A stretch of DNA of 64,000 nucleotides, from the NCBI GenBank assembly GCA_018697195.1, contig CM031857.1, positions 59,125,472 through 59,189,471 of the forward strand. Direction: 5' to 3'. The stretch is from Certhia americana. Lineage: Eukaryota > Chordata > Aves > Passeriformes > Certhiidae. Below the pieces are notes generated by a model. That model was not told the origin of the DNA and did not search any database. It was given only the letters and a program-made list of their open reading frames with translations. Of this stretch, positions 12,996-23,340 are shown in pieces (positions within the stretch are counted from its first letter, which is position 1; each line of letters opens with the position of its first letter). The position numbers were made by a program, and so were the translations under genes.

Positions 12996-15434
12996 AGCTT
13001 GAGTCTTCAGAATAGACAGAGATGTGCTAGAAGACTCAATTGCTAACTCTTTTGGAAGTTAATACATGGTAACTGAGAAGAAGCATTATATCTGCATAAA
13101 CCTACAAAGGTTCATAGCTAACATGGGTTGCAAAAAGAAAGTGAAGGACATTATTTGTTGTTATTGAAGGACACTAAGTTTTTGTGCAGTCACAAAGGTA
13201 TCTAGGGATATATTAACTCTTCCTTTGAATCCTACATGTACAGAAATGCTGCATATCCTTTTGTGTAGGCAGAGATTCAAATAAGGCATTTAAGAGCAGG
13301 TAAGAACTTTACCTGGCATGTTTAATAAAATGTGCTGTGATACATTAGTAGGCTGATTTCTTACTGATTTACACCTGGTATAGGTATTTTTTGTGTTTGA
13401 AAATATAATAAAAATTAGATTTATGATATAATCAAATTAAGATGTCAGTATTTTATTCTAATTTTTCATTGATTTACAAAGCTGTTATATATGATAAACT
13501 ATGTAAAGCATATTTTAGTAGAAAAGCCTCTCGTTTCACAGCTATACCATACATAGCTTTTCTTTTCAGAACCCCTCAAAAGCTTTGTGTCACACTACTG
13601 CATCCTGAGAGCCTATGAACTGCAAATATGAGCACCTTAATTTCCATTAGTGCACAGTACCTTGTATCATTGTCTTTAAGTTGCAGTTTAGAATTTGCAA
13701 ATTGTCACAAAAGGAGTAATTAACTTAGATCTCTCTTCTTTTAGCTGAACTCTTTCTTTCCCTGCATACTGATAGTTTTTCGTTGAATGCCATCCATGCA
13801 GTAAGGCTAGAGGACTACAAGCAAACCAGATATTCTTGTGTGGCATTAACCACCCTGTAGCTTTGGTACACTATCCAAAATAAATGGGCATAGTGGATCT
13901 TCAGTCAGTAATGCCAGGCTCAACCGTGTTTAGAAATGAAATTACCCAGAAAACTTAATAAACTATGAAAAACATTTATCCCATTTTCAGTGAATAAATG
14001 CCATATCCCATAGTTAGTGTTACACTATAAAATCACACAATAGCATATTAATGAATAGGGCTATTCTTTGTTGTTACTTCACACTTTTTATAATTCTATA
14101 ATGCATATCATGCAAGTGTTCCTCTGGGATGAAACAGCAATAAATCTTTAATAAACTATGAACAACATTTCAGTCTGAGTAACAAACACTTTCCTAAAAA
14201 AGTATTACTGGATATATTATAACAAAAATAAACAAAGGAGGCGATATTATTAAAAGTTTGCCTCTTTTTCCAGATGTGTCTCAAACTGCTTGGAATTAAA
14301 CACCAGTAAATCTTTAATGAGGTATGAACGAATATACCAATCACTTGAGAGTTATTGACACATCAATATCCATAGAATAGTATCTTATTAAACTATTGCA
14401 GTTCCTTTCCTGATAGGCATTATATATTCAGTATCAATAATACATGAGCATTTTTAATTCATTTCTGTTGTTACACCCTGTCCTTACTCCTGCAGCAACA
14501 TTATTAAAACTGATTTTATAAATACAATTTTCTCAAGATACATGTGTTAAATGTGACTGGAACTGAAGAGTTGTAAATGTAGCTGGTTTAAAATTCCTAA
14601 TTTACTACTGATAAATAATACATGACTTAACAAACAGAATAGAGTTATACTTAAACTGTGCTTTCTACAAGATTGACCCAGAAGGAAGGAGAAAGCTTTT
14701 CTTTTACAAGTTTGACCTATATTTGTAAATTACTAATTTGCAAAGATCAAAGAGCTATGCAACTGTGAATGTTGATCTTTTCACTTTGACACCTGCCTTC
14801 TGAGAGTTCTCACTGCAATACCATCTACACCTCTCTTATGCTTCCACCTGTCAATTGCTGTTACACTGAAGTTGTGGTCCTAATGTGATTCAGAGTACAG
14901 CATCCCCCTAAAGACAGGGAAAACTCAGCTTCCTTTGGCTTCTGTCTTCACCTGACACAGTGCCACTTACAATTGTTTTCTACCAGACCAAACACTGAAA
15001 GGTTTTGCTGTGACATTGCCCTGCTGTCCTCCCAAGTCAATTGGACAAGCACATAAAGCAACTGCTTAGAAATGAGACAGCTTGAGAACTGCATTTTGTA
15101 AATGTAAATTTAAACCACGACAGAATTTAAGGTTCTGCCAAAAAAGGGAAAAGCTGCCTCTATGTTCTGTACTGTTTGGCTACACCCATGACCAAGTATT
15201 TTTTCTTCTTAATCACTTAATATTTTTTTACTTAATGAATGTCAGATCACTTTGCAGTGATTAGTGAATGATATCTAGACATTCTTCTAGGTCCTGTTAA
15301 TGGCTGGTTCTCTATTGAGCTCCAAATTTTGAACCTATGACAAAAGGACTTTGCAAGGGTAGAAGGCAGTAGAAGTTCAGATACAAGACAAAGGATGGTA
15401 GATCAGTGCCTAGAGTCCATCTGGAGGCTATTCA
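12996..15434. other. Unassigned AT-rich DNA with weak internal repetition
   Basis: There is no gene or known repeat. A short motif related to TTTAATAAACTATGAA recurs near 13954, 14146 and 14312. The last two copies sit in 28-bp blocks (14138-14165 and 14304-14331) differing at about five positions, 166 bp apart. The remainder is featureless to the eye. Confidence 0.6.
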
Positions 15435-16136
15435 TAAATTCAGGCTGGGGGATGAACAGATTGAGAGCAAGCTTGCTGAAAAGGTCTTGGGGTACTGATG
15501 GATAAAAAGCTGGACTTGAGACAACAGTGGGGGATTCACAGCCTAGAAATCCAATGCTAACCTGGCCTGAATCCAAAGCAGTGTGGCCAGCAGGATGAGG
15601 GAGGGGATTCTCCTTCACTATTCTGCTCTCCTGAGATCCCCACCTGAAGAATCATGTCCAGGTTTGGAGTCCTCAGTATAGGAAAGTTGTGGACCTGTTA
15701 GATCAGAGAGTGGGAAGCTGAGAGATGGGGCTGCTCATCTTGGAGAAGAGAACGTTTCAGAGAGATTATATAGCAGCCCCTCAGTACTTGAAGGTGGATA
15801 CATGACAGATGGGGACAGATTTTAGCAGCATTTTTTATGATACGGCAAGGTGCACTGGTTTTAAACTAAACCAGAGTCTATTTGGACTATGTATACACAT
15901 TTATGTATAATATATATAAATTTTTTTTACAGTGAGGTGAGGGTGGTGAAATACTGGAACAGATTGTCCAGAGAAATGGTAGGTGCCTCAACACTAGAAA
16001 TAGTCAAGATTGGGTTGGACATGACTCCGAGAAACCAGACGTAGTTGAAGATGTCCCTGCTAACTCCAAGGGGGTTGGACTAGATGACCTTAAAATTTCC
16101 CTTTCAACACAAACTGTTCTGTGATTATATGATTCT
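15435..16136 (+). mobile_element. CR1 LINE 3' portion, plus strand
   Basis: This is a roughly 700-bp 3' CR1 fragment. It opens in the ORF2 tail ('caggctgggggatgaacag', then 'aagctggacttgag') and proceeds through the conserved 'atgtccaggtttggagtcct' and 'cttggagaagagaacg' segments. It ends in 'ggttggactagatgacctt' and '...ctgtgattatatgattctg', the typical CR1 3' end. It belongs to a different, more AT-rich 3' subfamily than the copies at 2.5 and 7.7 kb. Many frameshifts and stops are visible. Around 15885-15930 the usual 'ctggatataaggaag' region is replaced by an expanded alternating TA/TATATA stretch. The element is inactive. Confidence 0.9.
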
Positions 16137-16425
16137 GCAAGCTTTATTAAGCTTAAAACACATAATTTGAACAAGCACTACAAAACCTACTCCAATCTAC
16201 TAACTCCTTTAGGCATGGAGTTAGTAGGGAAGAGCACAAAATATGAAGACAATTGAGAGTTTCTAGTTGTCCTGCAAGTCTTTAACAGAGTTGACTTCTG
16301 AAATAAAAGAACACTGTAAAAATCACTAAAAAGCTATTCGATTTTTCTATTTTTCAGCTTTCACAGGTTATGCTATATTTTAACTGTCCTGTAATGCTCA
16401 TGCACTGTAAGCCTCAGTGCACAAG
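16137..16425. other. Unassigned spacer between CR1 and LTR
   Basis: This is a 290-bp AT-rich spacer with no recognisable element. The sequence 'ctactaactcc' near 16198 and its complement-like 'ggagttagtag' near 16217 form a short imperfect inverted repeat. Confidence 0.6.
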
Positions 16426-16855
16426 TGTTATGGTTCCAGTCAGGACAGGGTTAACTTTTGCAGCCCCAGGAAGGGCACAGCCAGGACCCTTAGGTTAATC
16501 TATAGGAGCTCAAGCCAGGAACCAGGAACAGGGTGGGGAATGGGTCATGTCTTTGTCTGTTTTCTTGAGTGTTCAGTGGGGTAGCGCTGGGTTTCTCATG
16601 ATGAATAATTGTATATGAATTCTCTGCCTGTCCTGTACACTCTGTTATTAACATTGTTGTTATTACTGTCCATCTTCCCATTTTACTGCTTTTTCTAGTG
16701 AATTGTTCTTACTTAAATCCATGAGCTTTACCTTTTTGTGTCTCAAATTCTCCTCTCCTTTCTGCAGCAGGGGGAGGAAGTGAGCATGCAAGTCATGGTC
16801 TGGGGTGTTTCAGTGAGAATACTAAATTGGGAAATACCATTCACAAACCACAACA
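16426..16855 (+). mobile_element. Solo LTR, common avian ERV family (degenerate), plus strand
   Basis: This is about 430 bp with the form of an LTR. It begins TGTTATGGTT, continues 'caggacagggttaac' and ends 'aaaccacaaca' (TG...CA boundaries). The order of blocks is one I recognise from a widespread avian LTR: cagcc/gggcacagccaggac in U3, then 'gtatatgaa', 'attaacattgttgttatta', 'ccatgagctttacctttttgtg', 'ctctcctttctgcagcagggggaggaagtgagc'. A clear target-site duplication is not visible: ACAAG lies before it and ATTGC after. The ends may therefore be a few bases off, or the flanks have mutated. There is no internal proviral sequence next to it. The family name is not asserted. Confidence 0.75.
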
Positions 16856-18210
16856 ATTGCATTAAAATATTTTGCAAGTGACAGTGCTGGCCGTGTGTCA
16901 TGAAACTTCTATGATGAAATTGCATTCAGATCTGATAAAGAAGATAACTTCTCTAGTGCTAACAGGATAGGTATAAAATTGCTATCAAAGAGTTGATACT
17001 CTGAAGAGCACGAGGTAGACAAGGCAATCAAAAGACTGGTTGTGACCTGGGCAGTATTCTCTTCAGTGTGCAATAAGATGCTCTTTTTTCCAAATTTTAA
17101 GATCTCTGAAAATACTGTCACAGGCAGCTCAGAAGCAGAGGTTGATTAGAAGTGTGTTTTGTTGAATCAAACTCTTCAAAAAGAAGCAAAACAAAGTAAA
17201 GCAAACATCAGAAAATCTCCTAAAAAAAAAAAAATAAATCTTTACCTAGAAGGTTGTAGACTTATGCACCTCTGAGTTCTCAAGGTTGCTGGCCTGCTCC
17301 AGGTGCTGGTACATACCAGACCAGTCACATATGCAAACATAGGAGTCCAGAGCTCTGCAGGAGCTGATCTGGACCCCCTGACTCTCAGGCCACACACACA
17401 CAGGAAAAGGATGAGAAATTTAGTTTAATAAGGAGATAGGATGACTGTGCTGATCTGGCTCAAGCCCCACAAATCTGCTTACCATAACCAGCCCCTTCCA
17501 TCCCCTTATCTGCTTTCCTGCTCTTGCTATTTCCAAATTCACCTAGACCTCTGTTTTTCCTGGTTTCTTCCCATCATGTTCATGTAATCCTGAATTGTTT
17601 TCTCCCTGAATTCCTTAACGTCCCATACACAGTAGATCAAAACCCCATTATAAAAAGGTTCACTGGAGAGTTAGCCCTGATGACTTATCTTGAAGGGTTG
17701 CATGTCTGGACTCTGAAAGTGAGGTTTTCCTGGGACAGCCCTGGATGGGACCTGGTCAGCATGTCCCTTTTCCTCAGTCCATGATTTTGGTTCCCTCCCT
17801 TTTGTTGTTGTTCTCTACCTTTTGTTGTGCCACATATTATTATGCTTCTCTTGATGTGTGGAGATGGGTGGGACAGTAACTGTGTGGAACATTTACTGGG
17901 TGTTTGTCATCCTCCAGGTGCCGTTGTCAACCTGAGCTCCTTTGTGGGTGTGTAAATCAACTTCTCATCACATAGCACAAAAAATGGTAGATAAATTGTA
18001 TTAAAAATGTCTTTGTCTATAAATGGAAAACAGAGGAAAATGTTAGAGACATAGACATATTGTAGAAATCGTTAAAGACTTTGGGTTTCAGAGATGTCTG
18101 AGTTGGCAGAGTCTATCGTCCTGTTACACTGGACATTCTTGCCACTAGCAGGACATATTTCTACCACTTGCCTTCCAAATCTCAAATATTTTTATTTCTA
18201 ACAGTGGAGG
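16856..18210. other. Unassigned, with a GC-richer block at 17255-17975
   Basis: There is no identifiable gene. The segment 17255-17975 is less AT-rich than its surroundings and has a TATA-like ATTATAAAAAGG at 17648-17659. It reads like an old LTR or retroviral remnant, but I cannot match it to a family and see no bounded TG...CA element with a target duplication. An A-rich run lies at 17222-17234. Confidence 0.5.
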
Positions 18211-18715
18211 TGTGGGGGGTTGACCCTGGCTGGATGCCAAGTGCCCACCAAAGTTGATCCATGACTTCCCTCTTCCAGCTGGACAGCGAGAAATATAATG
18301 AAAGTCTTGTGGATCAAAATAAGGACACAGAAATATCACTGACCTATTACCACGACAGGCAAAATTGACTGGGAAAATGAATTTAGTTTATTACCAATCA
18401 AATCAGAGCAGGGCAATGAGAAATAAAAACTAAATTTTAACTTTTCCACAACCTCCTTTCTTCCCAGGTTAAACTTCAACTCCCATTTTTCTTGACCTTT
18501 TTTTCCCAAGTGGTGCAGGGGCACAGAGAATGGGGATTGTGGTCAGTTCATCACATGTTGTGTCTGATGCTCCTTCCTCCTCAGGGGAAGGACTCCTCAC
18601 ACTCTTCCCCTGCTTAGCATAGGGTCCCTCCCATGAGAGACAATCCTCCAAGTACTTCTGCAATGTAATTCCTTCCCATGGGCTGTTGCTGTTTCTCAAA
18701 CTACTCCAGTGTAGG
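18211..18715 (-). mobile_element. Outer LTR, family 1 copy A, first segment (minus strand)
   Basis: This is the U5/R side of a long avian ERVL-like LTR on the minus strand. On the plus strand it starts at TGTGGGGGGTTGACCCTGG, the complement of the LTR's CA end. It runs through 'ctggatgccaagtgcccaccaaag', 'ttattaccaatcaaatcagagc', 'ctcctcaggggaaggactcctcac' and 'cttcccatgggctg'. The same blocks, in the same order, occur in the minus-strand copy at 49.8-50.6 kb and, inverted, in the plus-strand copy at 34.8-35.3 kb. At 18715 it is interrupted by a complete second LTR and resumes at 19491. The segments rejoin precisely if one copy of the 5-bp duplication is removed. Confidence 0.88.
18711..18715. 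repeat. Target-site duplication, left copy (GTAGG)
   Basis: GTAGG immediately precedes the TG of the nested LTR and recurs immediately after its CA (19486-19490). A 5-bp duplication is usual for ERVL-type (class III) integrases. Confidence 0.92.
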
Positions 18716-19485
18716 TGTTGGGGGTTGGGTTGCTTTCCTATAGAATTTTTTCCCAGAAGTTGCTAAGAAGCTGATTGCTGGGTACTTGTGGGTACTCATA
18801 AGTGCTTGAGAAAGAACAAAGGAAAGCAGCTAAGTAAGAGACAGGGTGGTACCCAGACTTCACTTTGCTCTGGGCAGTTTTTGCTCTCAGAGGGAACTGC
18901 CAGGAGTGCTCAGCTCTAGACTGGAGGGAGCTCTCACCATTCCTCACCTAAAGCTCAGCTCAGAGTGACCCACCACTGTCTCTTTGTGTGTCCCCCAGGA
19001 TTTCGGAACCTGTTCTCTCCCTGCCCTGCCAAGAGCTGCTGCCCCACTGCCCTGCACCCGCTGCTTCTTCACTTTTGTTTGAGGTTTCCCCACGCTGTGC
19101 ACTACACCCCGTGCCTAGCCAAAACATTTCTACAGCTCCAGCTACCGCCACTGAACCTCAGATACATCTCACCCCCCGAAACTTCTGCTCGCTTTGGTAG
19201 CTTGTGATGGTATCAAAAAGGAGAAGGTGAAGAAAAAAAATTGTAACTGGGTTGTTGGGTTTTGGTTTTTTTTCTCTCTAGTTCTGTTTGTTGTCAACAC
19301 TATAGTTATTGTTGTTAACTTACCTTGTTAGGTGTACTAGTAAAGAACTGTTATTCCTACCCTCACATCTTTGCCTAAGACCCCTTTAATTTTAAAATTG
19401 TAACAAGTCCAAAAAAGCTTCTATTTTTTTTTTTTTTTGTTTGTTTGTTTCTCTAGCAGACACCCCTGTCTTCCAAACTAAGACA
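18716..19485 (+). mobile_element. Nested complete solo LTR, 770 bp (plus strand, ERVL-like)
   Basis: This is a complete LTR starting TGTTGGGGGTTGGG and ending TTCCAAACTAAGACA, flanked on both sides by GTAGG. It has inserted into the minus-strand family 1 LTR. The left part is U3-like. A GC-rich middle (about 18960-19200) includes 'ccctgccctgccaagagctgc'. A conserved T-rich 3' part includes 'gttgttgggttttgg' and 'ttgttaggtgtactagtaaag'. A variant poly(A) signal, AGTAAA, lies at 19339-19344, and a 15-T run with (GTTT)n precedes the terminus. With no internal genes, it is a solo LTR left by LTR-LTR recombination. The perfect duplication and intact ends make it one of the younger insertions here. 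Confidence 0.9.
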
Positions 19486-19490
19486 GTAGG
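19486..19490. repeat. Target-site duplication, right copy (GTAGG)
   Basis: This is the exact repeat of 18711-18715, directly after the CA end of the nested LTR. Beyond it the interrupted outer LTR resumes with 'tcacttccatgcggtgcag'. Confidence 0.92.
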
Positions 19491-19783
19491 TCACTTCCAT
19501 GCGGTGCAGTCCGTCAGGAACAAACAGTTCCAGTGTGAGTCCCTCACATGGTCACAAACCTGCTCCAGCATGGGCTCCTCTATCTATGGGGACAGTCTTG
19601 CCAGAAGCCTGCTCCCATGGCATCACCTTTCTTCAAAACACATCCACCTGCTCTGGCATGGGGTCTGCCGTGGGCAGTGGTTACCTGTTCCATGATGGAC
19701 CTCCACCATGGGCTGCAGGGGGATATTCTGCCTTATCATGGTCTTCAACACAGGCTGCAGGGAAATCTCTGCTCTGGTGTCTT
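19491..19783 (-). mobile_element. Outer LTR, family 1 copy A, second segment (minus strand)
   Basis: This continues the minus-strand LTR interrupted at 18715. On the plus strand it shows 'ccatgcggtgcagtccgtcagg', repeated 'ctgctccagcatgggctcc' and 'ctgctctggcatgggg' motifs, 'ccaccatgggctgcagggg' and 'aaatctctgctctgg'. These alternating 'gctccagc/gtggg/ctgcag' units are typical of this family's long central region. The true U3 start (expected complement of TGTATTGGGTTTGC) is missing: homology stops near 19783, so the element is truncated by deletion or rearrangement. The two copy A segments total about 800 bp of LTR. Confidence 0.85.
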
Positions 19784-19825
19784 GAGCACTTTCTTGGCCA
19801 CTTGGGCACACTGCTCATGTTCGAT
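19784..19825 (-). mobile_element. Tiny CR1 LINE scrap fused to LTR edge
   Basis: About 40 bp (tttcttggccacttgggcac, then actgctcatgttcgatgg) match the antisense of the CR1 ORF2 segment usually written 'cttcttggccacctgggcac...' with four bases missing. It directly abuts the truncated LTR, so the junction is between two repeat families. It is too short to date or classify. Chance similarity is possible but unlikely given about 35 matching positions. Confidence 0.6.
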
Positions 19826-22800
19826 GGTAGAATAGAAGATTTTTCAGTAGTTGATTAGAGTGAATCAGAGTTTATGGCCATCTGCAACTGTTGGATTAAT
19901 GCCATGACACAATGCAAGAAATCTGTCACACTGGGTGCAGGCTCATGTCTGGAGATACAGAGCAGAAGATGCAAGCTGAGTTTATTTAGCTTGGATGCAA
20001 GGAAGAAAAAACATAAAACTATATGTCTGTCAAAATCTGAACTAGTGAGCATAGATTCATGGTGTAGACAGATGTCAAAAGAGAGACAAATTAAACCATA
20101 GAAAAGTCTATTTGTCTTCATTGGCTATTAAAGAAGACTCTGAAGTTATGCACTAAGATATACATTTGTACTTTGTAGATAACTAAAATTCAGAAAGATG
20201 ATTCCATTGAGATGCACAGGACCTGAGCAAACATATATGTACTGAAATATTAATACAGAGATGACAGGTGGGTTTGTGTTTGCAGGTGAGCTTACCTAAG
20301 CTACGACAGACAAAATATCAAAGGCTAGTCCTCCTGAGTATGTCAGGTGTGGGGAGTGGTCAGGGGGTGCACATATTGTACAGGAGAGTGGGTAGGAAAC
20401 AAAGAGTACCTAGTAGTCATAGTGTTAATGAATGAGATGAGACTCTAGGTTAAGACATTGCTAAAAACCAGAGGAAGAAGATACTCAATTTTGCATTTCT
20501 GGTAAGTGTTTCAACTGCTAAGCTTTTGAAATACTCTCACAAAAAGGAGGAAGAGGAGCTTGATGCACCATTTTGATGGGAAGGATGGAAGGATGCCTAG
20601 GGACAAGTTGCACATCATGAGGCACATATGTAATGAAATCAGATGGTACTATGTTTGTTGCTCACTCTGTGCATCTCCTGACCCATTCTGGATAAAGCTG
20701 ACTTGGATCTGCTCTCCCTCAGTGTGATGAAGTGCATGAGAACATGCAATGAAGCACATATTTGGAGGCCTTTGGCCTGCAGGCTGTGTCTCAACTGTTA
20801 GAGTAGCAATGATATGAAGCAACATATATTCAGAGAGGCAAACAGATCTTTAGTTGGTTTTAAGACTTCTACATGAAAAGCAGATTGAAAAACAGATTGA
20901 AACTGGGAAGCATTCAGGCCATGAAAATACTACTGGACAAAACCAAAGCAGCTTTGAGATTTCTTAGGGGGTTTTCTCAAAGTCGGTACTTTCCCCAGCA
21001 TTTATTCTGCATTTCATTCCACTTTGTTATGTAATGACAGCATAGAACAAGTTTAAATTCATTATCCATTGGATTAAAACAAATGATACACAAAAAATTA
21101 GTGAACCAGACAATGTTGTTGAATGTATTCATTGCAAGCACAATTGGCAGGCAGCTTGCTGTATAATTGTATTTGGTAGCTCAAAAGGAGAGAGAGGAGA
21201 AGCATTAACTCATGCTTTGATCTTTCCTTAGCCTCCAATTGTGAAAGCCATTCCTGTTAGCTCTGATATTTTGAAGGATTATGTCCTTCTCTTTTGTCAC
21301 TTCAAAACTGACGTTCTCCTGGAAGGTTTGGACAAAGATTAGTTCTTGCTAGGAGAAAGTGCATATGTTTTGGGCTTGCCGTTTGACTGCAGGAAAGATC
21401 TTGTTCTTGGCTTTTTCTCCCAGTAAAAAGGACTAGGCTCAGCTGAGTGAGCTCCAAGAGCTCATATGACTGCTGTGATTTGCCCACATTTGATTTTCTG
21501 TGGCTATTTTCTTTTTCTAGGTTCCTAGAAACATCAAGGAATTTAAAAGTACCCTAAACCAGATCAGAACATACCATGGATTTTAGGAATCTTGGCACCA
21601 TTAAATTGTACAGCTGCTGTCTCTCATAGTATGTATCCATACTGTGGTTATATGCTTTTCCTGGGTTTATTAAGCTTCTTTCCAGCTGACTTCAATGCCC
21701 AGACAGTCTTTTGGTGCTTTTGGGACTCCTCTCACCACCCACACATTCAGAGGCCTGTAAATAGTCTGTGGAGCAATAAGAGTTCTGACCTTACAGTCCC
21801 CTTTGGACACTAACGTAAAATAAATAACCTACTGCAACAGCAGGGTAAGTATTTATGAGTCCTCTGTGGGAGTCATACTCAGCATAGGGAAGAATATTTC
21901 AGTGAAACACTTCAGATCACACATGCTTTGTTTTATTTCCTTTCTAATCTTACAAATAGGCAAACTCTTTTCTTCTTTGGGTTATTATTTTTTTGTTATA
22001 GTCACACTATCACAGCTTGGAAAACACTGAGCTAACTTGAAAGAAGCTCAAGCTGCTCTAGAAACATTCCCTTGGTCTAAAGTTTAGATACTGTTTTACT
22101 TGTATAATCAAATGTCTGTCACTAAAACCTCTCTCAGCTTCACTTATCTAATTAAAAATATTCTCTGCTTTTGTTTTCACTTTGCCTGCATTAAGCCTCA
22201 TGTCTGTTTGCTACATTTTCAATACACATGTCTTATTTCAAGTCTTTCCATTATTCCAGCAGCTGTCATAGTTTTCCTTCTCTTTCAGAGTAATATTTGT
22301 CTTATTTTAGTGAATTGTTTTATTATTTCCAGTTGGTGTACCTAACTTTATTATTTTCTTATTCCCTTACTAGTTTTTTGTTATTTTGACTTCTCCACAG
22401 TTTTTACCTTATGTACTTATATAATTCTTCTGTTACTAGGTGCTTTCAGCAGAATTTCTCTTCATTTTCTTCCCTTGTATTTTTCTCCTGTGGGATTTAC
22501 CTTATTGGTCTTGCCAGGTATTAACATCACCCTCACTATTTTTCTGTTTTATGCATTGGTTTTAATATTTATTTTGCCTTCATTTTTCTTTGTGATAAAT
22601 CCAATAAAGTCTCTGCTTCTCATATTAAAATGCATCTCTGTAGTAATATAAGAAGTTTATAATAATAACATGACAACTAGTACTTTAAACTCACTTCTCT
22701 TTTTCAACTCAAATGATGATCATGTTAAAGGCTTCAGAGACAAAAGGGGAAAGTCTCTACCACAAAAGTGCTGTCTTCTGTACTACCATTTTTAGGCACA

Positions 22801-23228
22801 CCTGAAACCCCAGGTCTTTCCAAGAGTGACCTTTTTCTATGTCAGTACATGGGGAAAAGTGACAAGGTGGGTACATTCAGGGAGGTGTAGGAGCAGCTCT
22901 GTTAGAAACTCAGAAATTCTCTCTTTGATAGCAGGTCCTTCTGCAATGTCCTCTCCTGTTGAGCCTATTCTCTTCCAGTCCTATAAAAATAGAATAGATG
23001 CCCTTTTTCATGAACAGTGTAGCAAACTCTGTGGACATTTTTCTAACTGGAGAAAGGTGTTTTATCCGTTCTCATGACTACTACAGTTAAACCAATCCCA
23101 TTAACTGCTAAGGCTTAGTGAGTGGTTCAGTTGTAGAGATATGTATTGTATTGGATCTGGCTGAGATGGAGTTTCCTCTATAGCTAAAAACACAAGAATG
23201 TGCAATATTTGCTAACACCTCTAGAGGG
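19826..23228. other. Unassigned DNA, partly pyrimidine-rich
   Basis: I recognise no gene or repeat. Open frames up to 88 codons lack domains. From about 22100 to 22640 the plus strand is strikingly pyrimidine-rich (long T and C stretches, few purine runs), which produces Phe/Ser/Leu-rich chance frames on the plus strand. No splice or poly(A) arrangement supports transcription. Confidence 0.6.
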
Positions 23229-23340
23229 AGAATGGGTTTTGGCTTTTGTGGTTTGTTTGTGGGGTTTTTTGTGGGGGGTGTGTTGTGTTTTTGTTTTTTT
23301 TTTTTTTTTTTTTTTTTTTTTCTTTTTTTTTGTTCTTTTA
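23229..23340. repeat. G/T-rich and poly-T tract
   Basis: (GTTT)-like and G-run sequence (ttgtggggggtgtgttgtg) leads into about 27 T (23294-23320), one C and a further 9 T. Open frames across it encode only poly-Phe or poly-Lys artefacts. The length of the T run is likely polymorphic and prone to sequencing error. Confidence 0.93.

Noticed and set aside
17446..17972. Attempt to define a TG...CA LTR in the 17.4-18.0 kb block
   Set aside because: Flanking pentamers (ATGAC and TAGCA) do not match, no poly(A) signal follows the TATA-like motif, and the family is not recognised.
18960..19858. Cluster of open frames up to 119 codons
   Set aside because: They fall within the nested LTR and the outer LTR. 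LTRs are non-coding and the frames carry no domain.
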